The translations under genes were made by a program, and so were the position numbers. A stretch of 41,508 nt of DNA from Acidobacteriaceae bacterium (GTDB taxonomy: Bacteria; Acidobacteriota; Terriglobia; Terriglobales; Acidobacteriaceae), in NCBI GenBank assembly GCA_030038115.1, contig JASHPM010000065.1, positions 1 through 41,508 on the forward strand. The letters are read 5' to 3'. The notes under the pieces are model-generated. The model was not told the DNA's origin, did not search any database, and worked only from the letters and a program-made list of their open reading frames with translations. Of this stretch, positions 8,976 to 17,293 are shown one piece after another (the stretch's first letter is position 1; every line of letters starts with the position of its first letter).

Positions 8976-9818
8976 ATGAGCGCCACGATGGACGAAACTC
9001 CCGATCAGCTTACCATCGAAACTCCGGAGCAGGTCGCCATCCGCTTCCCCATCGCCGGCATCGGCAGCCGCTTCCTTGCCGTCCTCGCCGACTCGCTTCT
9101 GCAGGGCGTCGCCTACGGCGTTCTTTTCTTCGTCATCTTTTTGATCCTCAGTTCGGCGCCCGCCGGCTTCCAGGCCGTCGCGCGTGCCGATGAAAAATGG
9201 TTCATCGCGGCCATCATCCTGGTCTACTTCCTCCTGCACTGGGGCTACTTCACCCTCTTCGAAGCCTTCTGGAACGGCCAAACTCCCGGCAAGAGACTCT
9301 GCAAACTGCGCGTCATTCGCGACTCCGGCCGCCAGATCACCTTCTTCGAATCCATGACGCGCAACCTCGTTCGGGTGGTCGACAGCCTCCCCGGCTTCTA
9401 CGCCATCGGCGTCATCAGCATGCTCTGCAATCGCCGCAACAAGCGTCTCGGCGATTTCGCCGCCGGCACTCTGGTCGTCCACGAACGCGCTGCAGAACCG
9501 CCGCTCTGGGGCGGCTCTGCCTCGCGTACGATCACCGCCGCAGTCTTTACGCCCGTCACGCCGCCCGCGCCCATCGTTGATCCAAATGCCGTCGGCCTTC
9601 CCGCCGATGCCGTCGCGCACCTCACCCCCGAGGACCTCAACGTCATCGACCACTTCTTCGCCCGCGCCATTGATATCGACATCGCCCGCCGCCGCGCCCT
9701 CGCCGAGCGCCTCGCCCAGCAGATGACCGCAAAGATGGGCATTGCCATGCCCGAAGGTGTCACGCCCGAGCGTGTCCTCGAGTCTATCGCCCGCATCCTG
9801 CGCGGCATCCGCCGATAG
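8976..9818 (+). CDS. RDD family membrane protein
   Basis: 'IGSRFLAVLADSLLQGV', 'GQTPGKRLCKLRVIRDSGRQITFFESMTRNLVRVVDSLPGFYAIG', 'NRRNKRLGDFAAGTLVV'. Confidence 0.88.
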   Translation: MSATMDETPDQLTIETPEQVAIRFPIAGIGSRFLAVLADSLLQGVAYGVLFFVIFLILSSAPAGFQAVARADEKWFIAAIILVYFLLHWGYFTLFEAFWNGQTPGKRLCKLRVIRDSGRQITFFESMTRNLVRVVDSLPGFYAIGVISMLCNRRNKRLGDFAAGTLVVHERAAEPPLWGGSASRTITAAVFTPVTPPAPIVDPNAVGLPADAVAHLTPEDLNVIDHFFARAIDIDIARRRALAERLAQQMTAKMGIAMPEGVTPERVLESIARILRGIRR

Positions 9819-9981
9819 AGCTTCGTCGCATGAACGAAAACCCTCTAAATCCCGCCGAATCTGCGGCCTCTGCCGCCCGCTGCGACCCGAATCGCCTCAA
9901 CATCATCCAATCTTTCGGGTGGATTTTGCCCGCCCTGCGGTACACTGAAGGGGCAGAGTATTCCCCAGGAGATTCCATTTC

Positions 9982-10371
9982 ATGGCTAGCACCACAGTCA
10001 CCACAACCACGCCCGCTCCCGAAGCGATTCCCGCGCCGAAGACCACACCAATCCGGCTCACGGACAACGCCGTGAACAAGGTCCGCGAAATCATGGCGAC
10101 TCAGGATCCGCTCCCCGCCGGTCTGCGCATCGGTGTCGTGGGCGGCGGCTGCTCCGGCTTTCAGTACTCCATGTCCTTCGAGAACCAATCCGGCATGATG
10201 GACAAGATTTTCGACTTCAACGGCCTTAAGGTCTTCGTCGATGCCACCTCCCTGATGTACCTCAACGGCTGCGTCGTCGACTACCTCGAGACCCTCGAAG
10301 CCGCCGGCTTCAAGTTTGACAATCCCACCGTCAAGAGCACCTGCGGCTGCGGCTCGTCCTTCCAGGTCTAA
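9982..10371 (+). CDS. erpA: iron-sulfur cluster assembly accessory protein (HesB/IscA/ErpA family)
   Basis: 'LRIGVVGGGCSGFQYSMSF' and C-terminal 'STCGCGSSF' with the three conserved cysteines; erpA versus iscA not resolved. Confidence 0.9.
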   Translation: MASTTVTTTTPAPEAIPAPKTTPIRLTDNAVNKVREIMATQDPLPAGLRIGVVGGGCSGFQYSMSFENQSGMMDKIFDFNGLKVFVDATSLMYLNGCVVDYLETLEAAGFKFDNPTVKSTCGCGSSFQV

Positions 10372-10393
10372 GTTTTCAGCTGAATCGGCAAAC

Positions 10394-10416
10394 ATGGCCC
10401 GCATCGTGCGGGCCAT
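10394..10416. terminator. hairpin between convergent genes, likely bidirectional terminator
   Basis: ATGGCCCGCA-TCG-TGCGGGCCAT perfect 10-bp stem in the gap between the convergent erpA-like and pseudopilin-like genes. Confidence 0.6.
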
Positions 10417-10419
10417 TGT

Positions 10420-11379
10420 TCATTGCGGAGCTGTGGGGTCGGTCGGCGCGTTTGGCGTGGTTGGCGCCGTCGGATTCGGATTGGTCGTCGTCCCCGGCGT
10501 TGTCCCGGTTGGATTCGTGCCCGTCGGGTTCGTCCCAGTCGGCGCGCCGCCCGCCAACCCGGCCAGCGCCTGCGCCTGTTCTTCCGTCGGATCGTAATTG
10601 AATTCCCACTTGTTGTAGCGCGTCTGCAGCTTGTAGTCGACCAGCGACGGCTTGTCCACCGGCAGCGTGAACCCGACGATCGGTCCCCCTCCGCCGAAAG
10701 TCGTCGCCGATGTTCCCGTCCCGCTGGAACCAAACGGCGAGCCCGTCGATGAGCCTGTGCCCATCGTGGGCGTGGACTGCCCAAACATCGACGAACTCCC
10801 GCTCTGCTGTCCGAAACCTGAACTCGACGATCCGAACCCCGAACTCGAAGATCCAAAACCCGAGCTGGACGACCCAAACCCCGAACTCGACGACCCAAAT
10901 CCCGTCGAACTCCCGCCCGTCCCCGATTGATCCGGGCTCGCAATCGGCACCCCATTCGCATCCGTGGTCGTCGTGGGCGCCAGCGCATACATCGAGCCGG
11001 CCCCGGGCGCGGCGCCGGCCGTCAGCAGCGGCTGCCCAAAAAATCCCAGGGGCCGCACATGCGCCTGCCCAAAATAAACCGGCTTCCAGTCGTCCTTGCC
11101 CGTCAGCGGATCGGTGTAGCGCTTGCGCAGAAAACGCATCTGGTTCGTCTCCACCAGCTGATCGATCGACGTCGGATACGACCCGAATTTCTGGTAGTAA
11201 AGCTTGAGCGCGCGCTTGTATTGCTCCCCGCGATGGATCGTCTCCAGCTCCTTATCCCGCTGGATCGACCGCGCTATCTTCGGCGCCGCAATCGCCAGGC
11301 TGATGAGCAAAAGCACCAGCAGGAAAATCACCGCCAGCAGCACGTACCCTTGCTCGTGCCCGGATTCTTGATAATCCAT
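10420..11379 (-). CDS. pseudopilin-like protein (GspG-like N-terminus) with long low-complexity Gly/Ser and Pro/Thr/Gly tail
   Basis: MDYQESGHEQGYVLLAVIFLLVLLLISLAIAAPKIARSIQRDKELETIHRGEQYKRALKLYYQKFGSYP; then (GFGSSSS)n and PTGTN repeats. Confidence 0.75.
   Translation of the reverse strand: MDYQESGHEQGYVLLAVIFLLVLLLISLAIAAPKIARSIQRDKELETIHRGEQYKRALKLYYQKFGSYPTSIDQLVETNQMRFLRKRYTDPLTGKDDWKPVYFGQAHVRPLGFFGQPLLTAGAAPGAGSMYALAPTTTTDANGVPIASPDQSGTGGSSTGFGSSSSGFGSSSSGFGSSSSGFGSSSSGFGQQSGSSSMFGQSTPTMGTGSSTGSPFGSSGTGTSATTFGGGGPIVGFTLPVDKPSLVDYKLQTRYNKWEFNYDPTEEQAQALAGLAGGAPTGTNPTGTNPTGTTPGTTTNPNPTAPTTPNAPTDPTAPQ
10820..10903. repeat. 21-bp in-frame tandem repeat, about 4 copies
   Basis: gaactcgacgatccgaacccc / gaactcgaagatccaaaaccc / gagctggacgacccaaacccc / gaactcgacgacccaaatccc; encodes GFGSSSS on the - strand. 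Confidence 0.9.
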
Positions 11380-11458
11380 ACATCCATCCTGATTCTGATG
11401 TCCGGCTGACTGTCGCGTTGCTGACCGCCCCACGCTAAACCGCCCCATTGCTCAACTT

Positions 11459-12070
11459 TCAGCTCTGCGTCAGCGGCAGCGTCTGCGTATTGTTGTACAG
11501 CAGATCCGTTACCTGAATTGAAAGCGGCGTGATCTTCACCACCTTGTAGTGGTGATCCACCACGTCGCCCTCGGTCGCGATAAACACGTCGTCGCCATGC
11601 AGCAGAAACGCCTTCTTCGCTCCGGCATTCGCCTCGTAGCCAAAAAACTTAAGGTCGATCGGCGGCGGTGGCGGCGGACCCTGCGCAATCTGCTGCTGCA
11701 CCGGATTAGGCCGAATCGGCCCCTTCACCTGCTCGATCTTCACCGGCGCCGACGTCATCGAAAAAATGTTCCGCCCCGCCCCGCCGTATTCCAGCGACTC
11801 CGTCTCCGCCATCATTTCCGGATGCAGCGTTGGATCCAGTTTCTCCAGCGGCGGAAGTTTCTGCGCGGCATGCTCTCCCTGTGCCCCGCCTGTCTGCGGC
11901 GCGGCAGTCGATGCCGATGCAGCTGGCGTTGTTGCCGCCGGTTGCGGCGGGGCCGGCGTGGAACTCCCGCCGAACATCGCTATGTAGAAGTGGACCCCTG
12001 TCCCCACCATGACGACCCCCAGCACCGCCAGGATCACCACGTTCCGTTTGTTTTCGAGGCCGCTCTTCAT
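11459..12070 (-). CDS. PilP/GspC-like inner-membrane component
   Basis: N-terminal TM; 'YGGAGRNIFSM', 'LKFFGYEANAGAKKAFLLHGDDVFIATEGDVVDHHYKVVKITPLSIQVTDLLYNNTQTLPL'; 4-nt overlap with the upstream gene. Confidence 0.7.
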   Translation of the reverse strand: MKSGLENKRNVVILAVLGVVMVGTGVHFYIAMFGGSSTPAPPQPAATTPAASASTAAPQTGGAQGEHAAQKLPPLEKLDPTLHPEMMAETESLEYGGAGRNIFSMTSAPVKIEQVKGPIRPNPVQQQIAQGPPPPPPIDLKFFGYEANAGAKKAFLLHGDDVFIATEGDVVDHHYKVVKITPLSIQVTDLLYNNTQTLPLTQS

Positions 12071-12702
12071 TGGGGTTCCCCGTTCGGAACAGCCTCTGGC
12101 GCCGTGTTTGGCGCTGTCTGCAGATCCGTCTCCGTGATGTCCGTCGGCCGGTCGTTTGCGCCCGCGCGGATATAGGTCGTCAACCGCATCCGCAGGTTCA
12201 CCAGGCCGCCCTGCTGTCCCGTCAGCGTCACCCCGTTGATGATGAAGAACACATGATCCTGATCGCGTTCGATGCCATTCACAAAGTGCATCAGATCCGA
12301 GTATTGCCCGCTCAGGCCGGCGTCGATGTGCAACTCCGTTAACCCCTCGATCGCGGCATTCTCCGCATATGTGGCCCGCGACAGCCGGACCTCATTCTTC
12401 GCTGCTACTGCGCCCAGCTGCGTCAGAACCGTCGACCAGTTCGGCGAAATCCGCGCGTCGTAAAACTTCTGTGCGTCCTGGTCCGCCACCTCGACCTTCT
12501 TCGGCAGGTTGTTCAGGTGCTTCATCTGCGACTCCAGCTGCCCCAGTCGCGCCTCTTCCTGAACAAAGCTGCTCGTCTGATCGGATCGCATCGCGCGCCA
12601 CGCCAGCGCCAGGCGCACGCCGATAAAAACATCTGCTGCAACCACCGCGGCCAGCACAAAGAGATGCAGATTCAGCTTCGTAAAAATCCCATCGCGATTC
12701 AT
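12067..12702 (-). CDS. PilO-like type IV pilus/T2SS assembly protein
   Basis: 211 aa, N-terminal TM, coiled region; coupled overlap with pilN-like gene. Confidence 0.65.
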   Translation of the reverse strand: MNRDGIFTKLNLHLFVLAAVVAADVFIGVRLALAWRAMRSDQTSSFVQEEARLGQLESQMKHLNNLPKKVEVADQDAQKFYDARISPNWSTVLTQLGAVAAKNEVRLSRATYAENAAIEGLTELHIDAGLSGQYSDLMHFVNGIERDQDHVFFIINGVTLTGQQGGLVNLRMRLTTYIRAGANDRPTDITETDLQTAPNTAPEAVPNGEPQ

Positions 12703-13373
12703 GGAGTCGATTGCCCCTCCCCGTCCGCGTTTGGCTTCTTGTCCGCCTTTGCCTTTTTATCCTGATGGCTCGTGTCCAGCGGCAGCTCCCTGTAATCCGC
12801 GAGGATGTCGAAGTTGACCTGGTTGTTCGTGCTCACTGGCTCTACGGCTGCCTGACTTCCCTGGGCGGTCGCCAGGGTCTCCGACGCCAGCCGCGGCGAG
12901 ACAAAATGCCGCGACTTTTCCAGGTTCCGCACCAGCTCCAGCGCACGATCCCGCTCACCCGTCACGCGCAGCCGCATCGTGACGATTCCATCCGCCCCGA
13001 CGATGGGATCGATGCTCAGCACCTGGACTCCCGGCGGCAGCACCGTCTCCAGATCGGTCATCGTCGCCGTCCACGAAAATGTCTTTTGCCGGAACAAGCC
13101 GTTCAGAAAATCGGACTGCCGCAGGATCCTGGCTTCCTTCGGCTGCCGCATCATCGCCTGATAGTTTTGCTGCTGCTGCTCCAGCAGCCGCACGTGGTTC
13201 TCCACCATCGCCACCTGCGCTTTCTTCTGCTGCGCCAGGTCGCGATCGCTGCGGTACAGGAACCACAGCGCGCCCCCCACCAATGCGAGAATCGCGATCC
13301 ACGTGCGCAGCCGGTTATAGATCGGCCGCAGCTCGACGTACGGACGGCTCGCGAGATTGATCGCAATTCTCAT
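12699..13373 (-). CDS. PilN-like type IV pilus assembly protein
   Basis: MRIAINLASRPYVELRPIYNRLRTWIAILALVGGALWFLY: PilN-type N-terminus; operon position. Confidence 0.75.
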   Translation of the reverse strand: MRIAINLASRPYVELRPIYNRLRTWIAILALVGGALWFLYRSDRDLAQQKKAQVAMVENHVRLLEQQQQNYQAMMRQPKEARILRQSDFLNGLFRQKTFSWTATMTDLETVLPPGVQVLSIDPIVGADGIVTMRLRVTGERDRALELVRNLEKSRHFVSPRLASETLATAQGSQAAVEPVSTNNQVNFDILADYRELPLDTSHQDKKAKADKKPNADGEGQSTP

Positions 13374-14290
13374 TCCGCCGCCAACGCCCCCGTCACACCC
13401 GCCGAAACCCCCGCCGGAATACTGATCATCGCCGACGCCGTCTCCGGCGCTCCCAGATCCGCAATCCGCGGTGCGGGATCGACCAGCGAAATCCACCGCG
13501 ACCGCGCCGCCGCGCTCGCGCCGCCCGGACCCGCATAATACAGCGTTCCCGGCCACCCCTTCAGCGTGTCCTCATACCACGCCAGCGCAGTGATCACCGC
13601 CTGCGCCATCTCTTCTTCCCGCGCCAGCGGCTCCGCCGGCAGGTCCATCGACCGATGCAACAGCATTTCCTCGCCTTGTGTAACCGCCGTGGTTACAGAA
13701 GCTCCGGTGTGGTTCACCATCAGCGTCGCGCTCGCGCCCTCCACCGCCGCCGCCGCGGCCAGCGTGCTCGGCAGCACCGCGCCCGGCTCGTATCCGGCGT
13801 CCCGCACCGCGCTCTCGTACTCCTCGAGCACATCGCCCGGCATCACCGTCACCAGTACGTTCAGCTGCCCATCCTTTGCCGCCATCGCCTGGTAACTCAC
13901 GGCCGCGTTTTCCACGTCGAACGGCACCATCTTGCGCAGCCGGAACCGCACCACCGGCAATGCTTCCTGCCGCCGCGCAGGCAGCGTGTCGAAATCCAGC
14001 AGCAGTACCCGTGCCGCTGCATCCGGAACCACCAGCGTCACCGCTCCGGCGCGCGCGTTGATGTCTCGCAGCGCCGATTCCACCGCGGACCGCACCGCCT
14101 GCGCGTTTACCAGGTTCGGCACCTTCAGCCCCGGCGTCACGGCGCCTTCCGGCAACGGCACAAATGCCATCGTTATCCGGCCGTGCTTCTTCCCGGCGCG
14201 CGCCGCAACCACCCCTTCCGGTCGGATCTCGCAGGCCACTTTCGGGCGCGTGCCCGCCACGGGTTTGAAAATGTTCTGCAGGTCGGCCAC
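13370..14290 (-). CDS. PilM/GspL-like actin-fold assembly protein (GTG start)
   Basis: VADLQNIFKPVAGTRPKVACEIRPEGVVAAR...; 'VRFRLRKMVPFDVENAAVSYQ'; GTG overlaps the upstream stop (TAGTG); 4-nt overlap with pilN-like gene. Confidence 0.65.
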   Translation of the reverse strand: MADLQNIFKPVAGTRPKVACEIRPEGVVAARAGKKHGRITMAFVPLPEGAVTPGLKVPNLVNAQAVRSAVESALRDINARAGAVTLVVPDAAARVLLLDFDTLPARRQEALPVVRFRLRKMVPFDVENAAVSYQAMAAKDGQLNVLVTVMPGDVLEEYESAVRDAGYEPGAVLPSTLAAAAAVEGASATLMVNHTGASVTTAVTQGEEMLLHRSMDLPAEPLAREEEMAQAVITALAWYEDTLKGWPGTLYYAGPGGASAAARSRWISLVDPAPRIADLGAPETASAMISIPAGVSAGVTGALAAE

Positions 14291-15918
14291 TAGCGCGATG
14301 CCTCGATGAACGTCACCTTGTTGATTTCCTTCAGCGTCGTCAGCCCCCGCCGAATACGGTCCAGCGCGCTCTCCCGCAGGAAATGCATGCCTTCCTTCTG
14401 CGCCAGCTTCCGCACCTCGGAGCTGGGCTTCTTCTCCAGAATGATTTCCCGGATCGGGTCCGTCAAATCCAGCAGCTCGTGAATCGCAGTTCGCCCGCGA
14501 TACCCCGTCCCCGCGCATTCAATGCAGCCTCGCCCTTCGCGGAACGGAAAATTCCGCCACTCGCTGGGGTCCAGCCCGCTTTGCCACAGCGCCTCGTCGT
14601 CGTACCGCACCTCGTGCACGCAGTACTCGCAAATGGTGCGCACCAGCCGTTGCGCCAGGATGCAGTTCAGAGCCGAGACGAAGTTGTAGGCCTCCACGCC
14701 CATATTCAAAAAGCGCCCCAGCACATCGACCACGTTATTGGCGTGCACCGTCGTGAACACCAGGTGCCCTGTCAGCGCCGAGTTGATCGCAATCTGTGCC
14801 GTCTCCTGATCGCGAATCTCGCCCACCAGGATCTTGTCCGGATCATGCCGCAGAATCGACCGCAATCCGCGCGCAAACGTCAGCCCCTTTTTCTCGTTCA
14901 CCGGAATCTGCGTGATCCCGCGAATCTGATACTCGACCGGATCCTCAATGGTGACGATCTTGTCCTCGTCGCTCTTGATCTCGTTGATCGCCGCATAGAG
15001 GGTCGTCGTCTTGCCCGACCCCGTCGGCCCCGTTACCAGCACCATGCCGTACGGCTCTCGGATGTACCGCCGGAATCGCTTCAGATCCTCGTCCGCGAAG
15101 CCCACCACGTCCAGCGTCAGCTTGCGAAACTTCTCGCTCATCGACTCTTTGTCGAGCACGCGCAGCACGGCATTCTCGCCGTGCACCGTCGGCATGATGG
15201 ATACGCGGAAGTCGATCAGCCGTTTCTTGTATCGCACCCGGAAGCGCCCATCCTGCGGCACGCGCCGCTCCGCGATATCCAGCTCGCTCATCACCTTGAT
15301 GCGCGACAGAATCGTCGTGTGATGTTCGCGCGCAATCGGCGCCATCGCCGGCTGCAGCACGCCGTCGATGCGGTACTTCACCAGCACCGAATCGTCGTAC
15401 GTCTCGATGTGAATGTCCGAAGCGCGCCGCTCCAGCGCCGTAAAAATCGTCGTGTCCACCAGCCGTATGATCGGGCTGATGCCTTCTTCCGACGTCAGCT
15501 TCTCGATCGAGATGTTCTCGTCGGCATCCTCGCTCGACGACAGTACGTCAAACGTCAGTCCCTCAGACGCCTCGTCCAGCACGCGCTGCGACTGCTCCGT
15601 CTTCTTCAGCAGATCGGTGATCTGCGACAGCGTTGCCACCCGCGTCACAATCCGCTGTCCCAGCAGGCCGCTGATTTCGTCCAGCATCATCAGCTTGCTC
15701 GGATCGCTCACCGCGATCACCAGCCGGTCTTCTTCCTGCTCCAGCGGCACAAAGTTGTAGCGGAACATCATGTCCACCGGCACGCTGCGCAGCACCTCGT
15801 GCTGAATGCGGAAATTGCGCAGGTCGACGAACTCGGAGCGATAGCGCCGCGCCAGCGCCTGTGCCTGTGCGGTTTCGTCCTGCTCGGTCGGTAATGTAAT
15901 CGGGGGAGCCTGAGCCAT
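14290..15918 (-). CDS. GspE/PilB family secretion/assembly ATPase
   Basis: Walker A 'GPTGSGKTTTLYAAI', 'DKIVTIEDPVEYQI', 'RSILRHDPDKILVGEIRD', CxxC zinc motifs 'CEYC...CIEC'. Confidence 0.96.
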   Translation of the reverse strand: MAQAPPITLPTEQDETAQAQALARRYRSEFVDLRNFRIQHEVLRSVPVDMMFRYNFVPLEQEEDRLVIAVSDPSKLMMLDEISGLLGQRIVTRVATLSQITDLLKKTEQSQRVLDEASEGLTFDVLSSSEDADENISIEKLTSEEGISPIIRLVDTTIFTALERRASDIHIETYDDSVLVKYRIDGVLQPAMAPIAREHHTTILSRIKVMSELDIAERRVPQDGRFRVRYKKRLIDFRVSIMPTVHGENAVLRVLDKESMSEKFRKLTLDVVGFADEDLKRFRRYIREPYGMVLVTGPTGSGKTTTLYAAINEIKSDEDKIVTIEDPVEYQIRGITQIPVNEKKGLTFARGLRSILRHDPDKILVGEIRDQETAQIAINSALTGHLVFTTVHANNVVDVLGRFLNMGVEAYNFVSALNCILAQRLVRTICEYCVHEVRYDDEALWQSGLDPSEWRNFPFREGRGCIECAGTGYRGRTAIHELLDLTDPIREIILEKKPSSEVRKLAQKEGMHFLRESALDRIRRGLTTLKEINKVTFIEASR

Positions 15919-15965
15919 ATCGATACCTCTGTTTCCTGCGATGCCGCGCGCAATTCAGCCGCGCG

Positions 15966-17162
15966 TCACCCTCCTAAATTCGTCGCGTTACCCATAGAGA
16001 TAATCGGCAGATACAGCGAGATCAGAATAATCACCACCACCACGCCCATCACGATCAGAATCGCCGGCTCAATCAGCGCCAGCGCCGCCGTCAGCGCCGT
16101 CTGCACGTCTTCCTCGAAGAACTCTGCCACCGAATTCAGCATCTGCGGCAGCGCGCCCGTTGACTCGCCCACCTCGATCATCTCCGTGGAAAGCTCCGGA
16201 AAAACCTTCGTCGCCTCCAGGCTCTTCGCCAGACCCTTGCCCTCGCGCACCGTCGTGACCGACGAAAAAACCGCCTTGCTGATCCGTTTGCTGGTAATCG
16301 ATCGCGCCGCCGTCTCCAGGGACGGCACCAGCGGAATCCCTCCGCTCAGCAGCGTCGACAGCGTGCGCGCGAACATCGCCACCTGGTACTTCAGCCAGAT
16401 CTTCCCAAACACCGGCATCGCAATTCGGACCCGATCGATCCGGTCGGCCCCCGCGTCGCTCCGGCTCCATCGCCATACCAGGAACCCGGCCAGCGCCAGC
16501 AGCGGCAATACATAAAGGATGTAATGCTGCGCTCCCTTGCCCAGCGCGAGCATAGCCAGCGTCATCGCCGGCAGCTTTGTACCGATCTGGTCGTAGAGCT
16601 TCGCGAACTGCGGCACCACAAACGTAATCAGGAAAATGAACAGCCCGGTCACCAGCGTGATCAGCAGCGCCGGATAGATCAGCGATGCCATCAGCTTCTT
16701 CCTGAACGCCAGCGAAATCTGCTGGAACGACAAATACCGCCCCAGCACTTCTTCCAGATTCCCCGACCGTTCGCCGGCCAGCAGCGTCGTGGTGTACATC
16801 AGCGGGAAACCGCCCTGCGCCTCGAACGCCGACGATATCGGCTCGCCGGTTCGCACCCGCGCCGCCACATTCTGCAGTTGTCCGGCGAATGTCGCGTTCT
16901 TCTGGCTCTTCGCCAGCATCTCCAGCGACCCCAGAATCGGCAACCCCGCGCGAATCAGCGTGAGAAACTGCTGGTTGAAAATCAGGAACGTCTCCAGCTT
17001 CGCCTTCCGCGCGCCGCCCGTCAGCCCCCGCGGCTTCACCGAATAGACGTAGTACCCCGCCTGCGAGAAGCGCGTGCGCAACTCGTCCGCCGTCGCTGCC
17101 GACTGCACCTGCTCCTGCACGTGACCGCGCTCGTCGGCCAGCCTGATGACAAATTCAGCCAT
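15966..17162 (-). CDS. GspF/PilC family inner-membrane platform protein
   Basis: 'FNQQFLTLIRAGLPILGSLEMLA', 'LLSGGIPLVPSLETAARSITS', 'MIEVGESTGALPQMLNSVAEFFEEDV'. Confidence 0.95.
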   Translation of the reverse strand: MAEFVIRLADERGHVQEQVQSAATADELRTRFSQAGYYVYSVKPRGLTGGARKAKLETFLIFNQQFLTLIRAGLPILGSLEMLAKSQKNATFAGQLQNVAARVRTGEPISSAFEAQGGFPLMYTTTLLAGERSGNLEEVLGRYLSFQQISLAFRKKLMASLIYPALLITLVTGLFIFLITFVVPQFAKLYDQIGTKLPAMTLAMLALGKGAQHYILYVLPLLALAGFLVWRWSRSDAGADRIDRVRIAMPVFGKIWLKYQVAMFARTLSTLLSGGIPLVPSLETAARSITSKRISKAVFSSVTTVREGKGLAKSLEATKVFPELSTEMIEVGESTGALPQMLNSVAEFFEEDVQTALTAALALIEPAILIVMGVVVVIILISLYLPIISMGNATNLGG

Positions 17163-17293
17163 GAAAATGCCCGCCGATGACCTTGCTACACCGGTCCGGC
17201 CAGGGGACACCTCTTCTCAAGCGTAGCAGTTCCCGGACCCCCAGGGCTCAACCCGGTGGTCCGCCGACTAGACGCGCCGCAAGCCCAAACTGC

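Noticed and set aside
8949-9653. N-terminal 235 residues of the 570-aa - strand ORF upstream of SpoIIM
   Set aside because: Antisense to the RDD gene; SpoIIM homology begins at MISNHWIEQRQSLW (8948).
10820-10903. CRISPR-like periodicity
   Set aside because: Units are contiguous with no spacers and encode protein repeats; this is a coding minisatellite.
10652-10930. + strand ORF with repeated PELDDPN units, resembling a Ca-binding repeat
   Set aside because: It is the antisense reading of the 21-bp GFGSSSS tandem repeat; the - strand pseudopilin frame is the real one.
14383-15894. 503-aa ORF on +
   Set aside because: Shadow of GspE on the opposite strand; no recognisable domain and a biased Arg/His/Leu composition.
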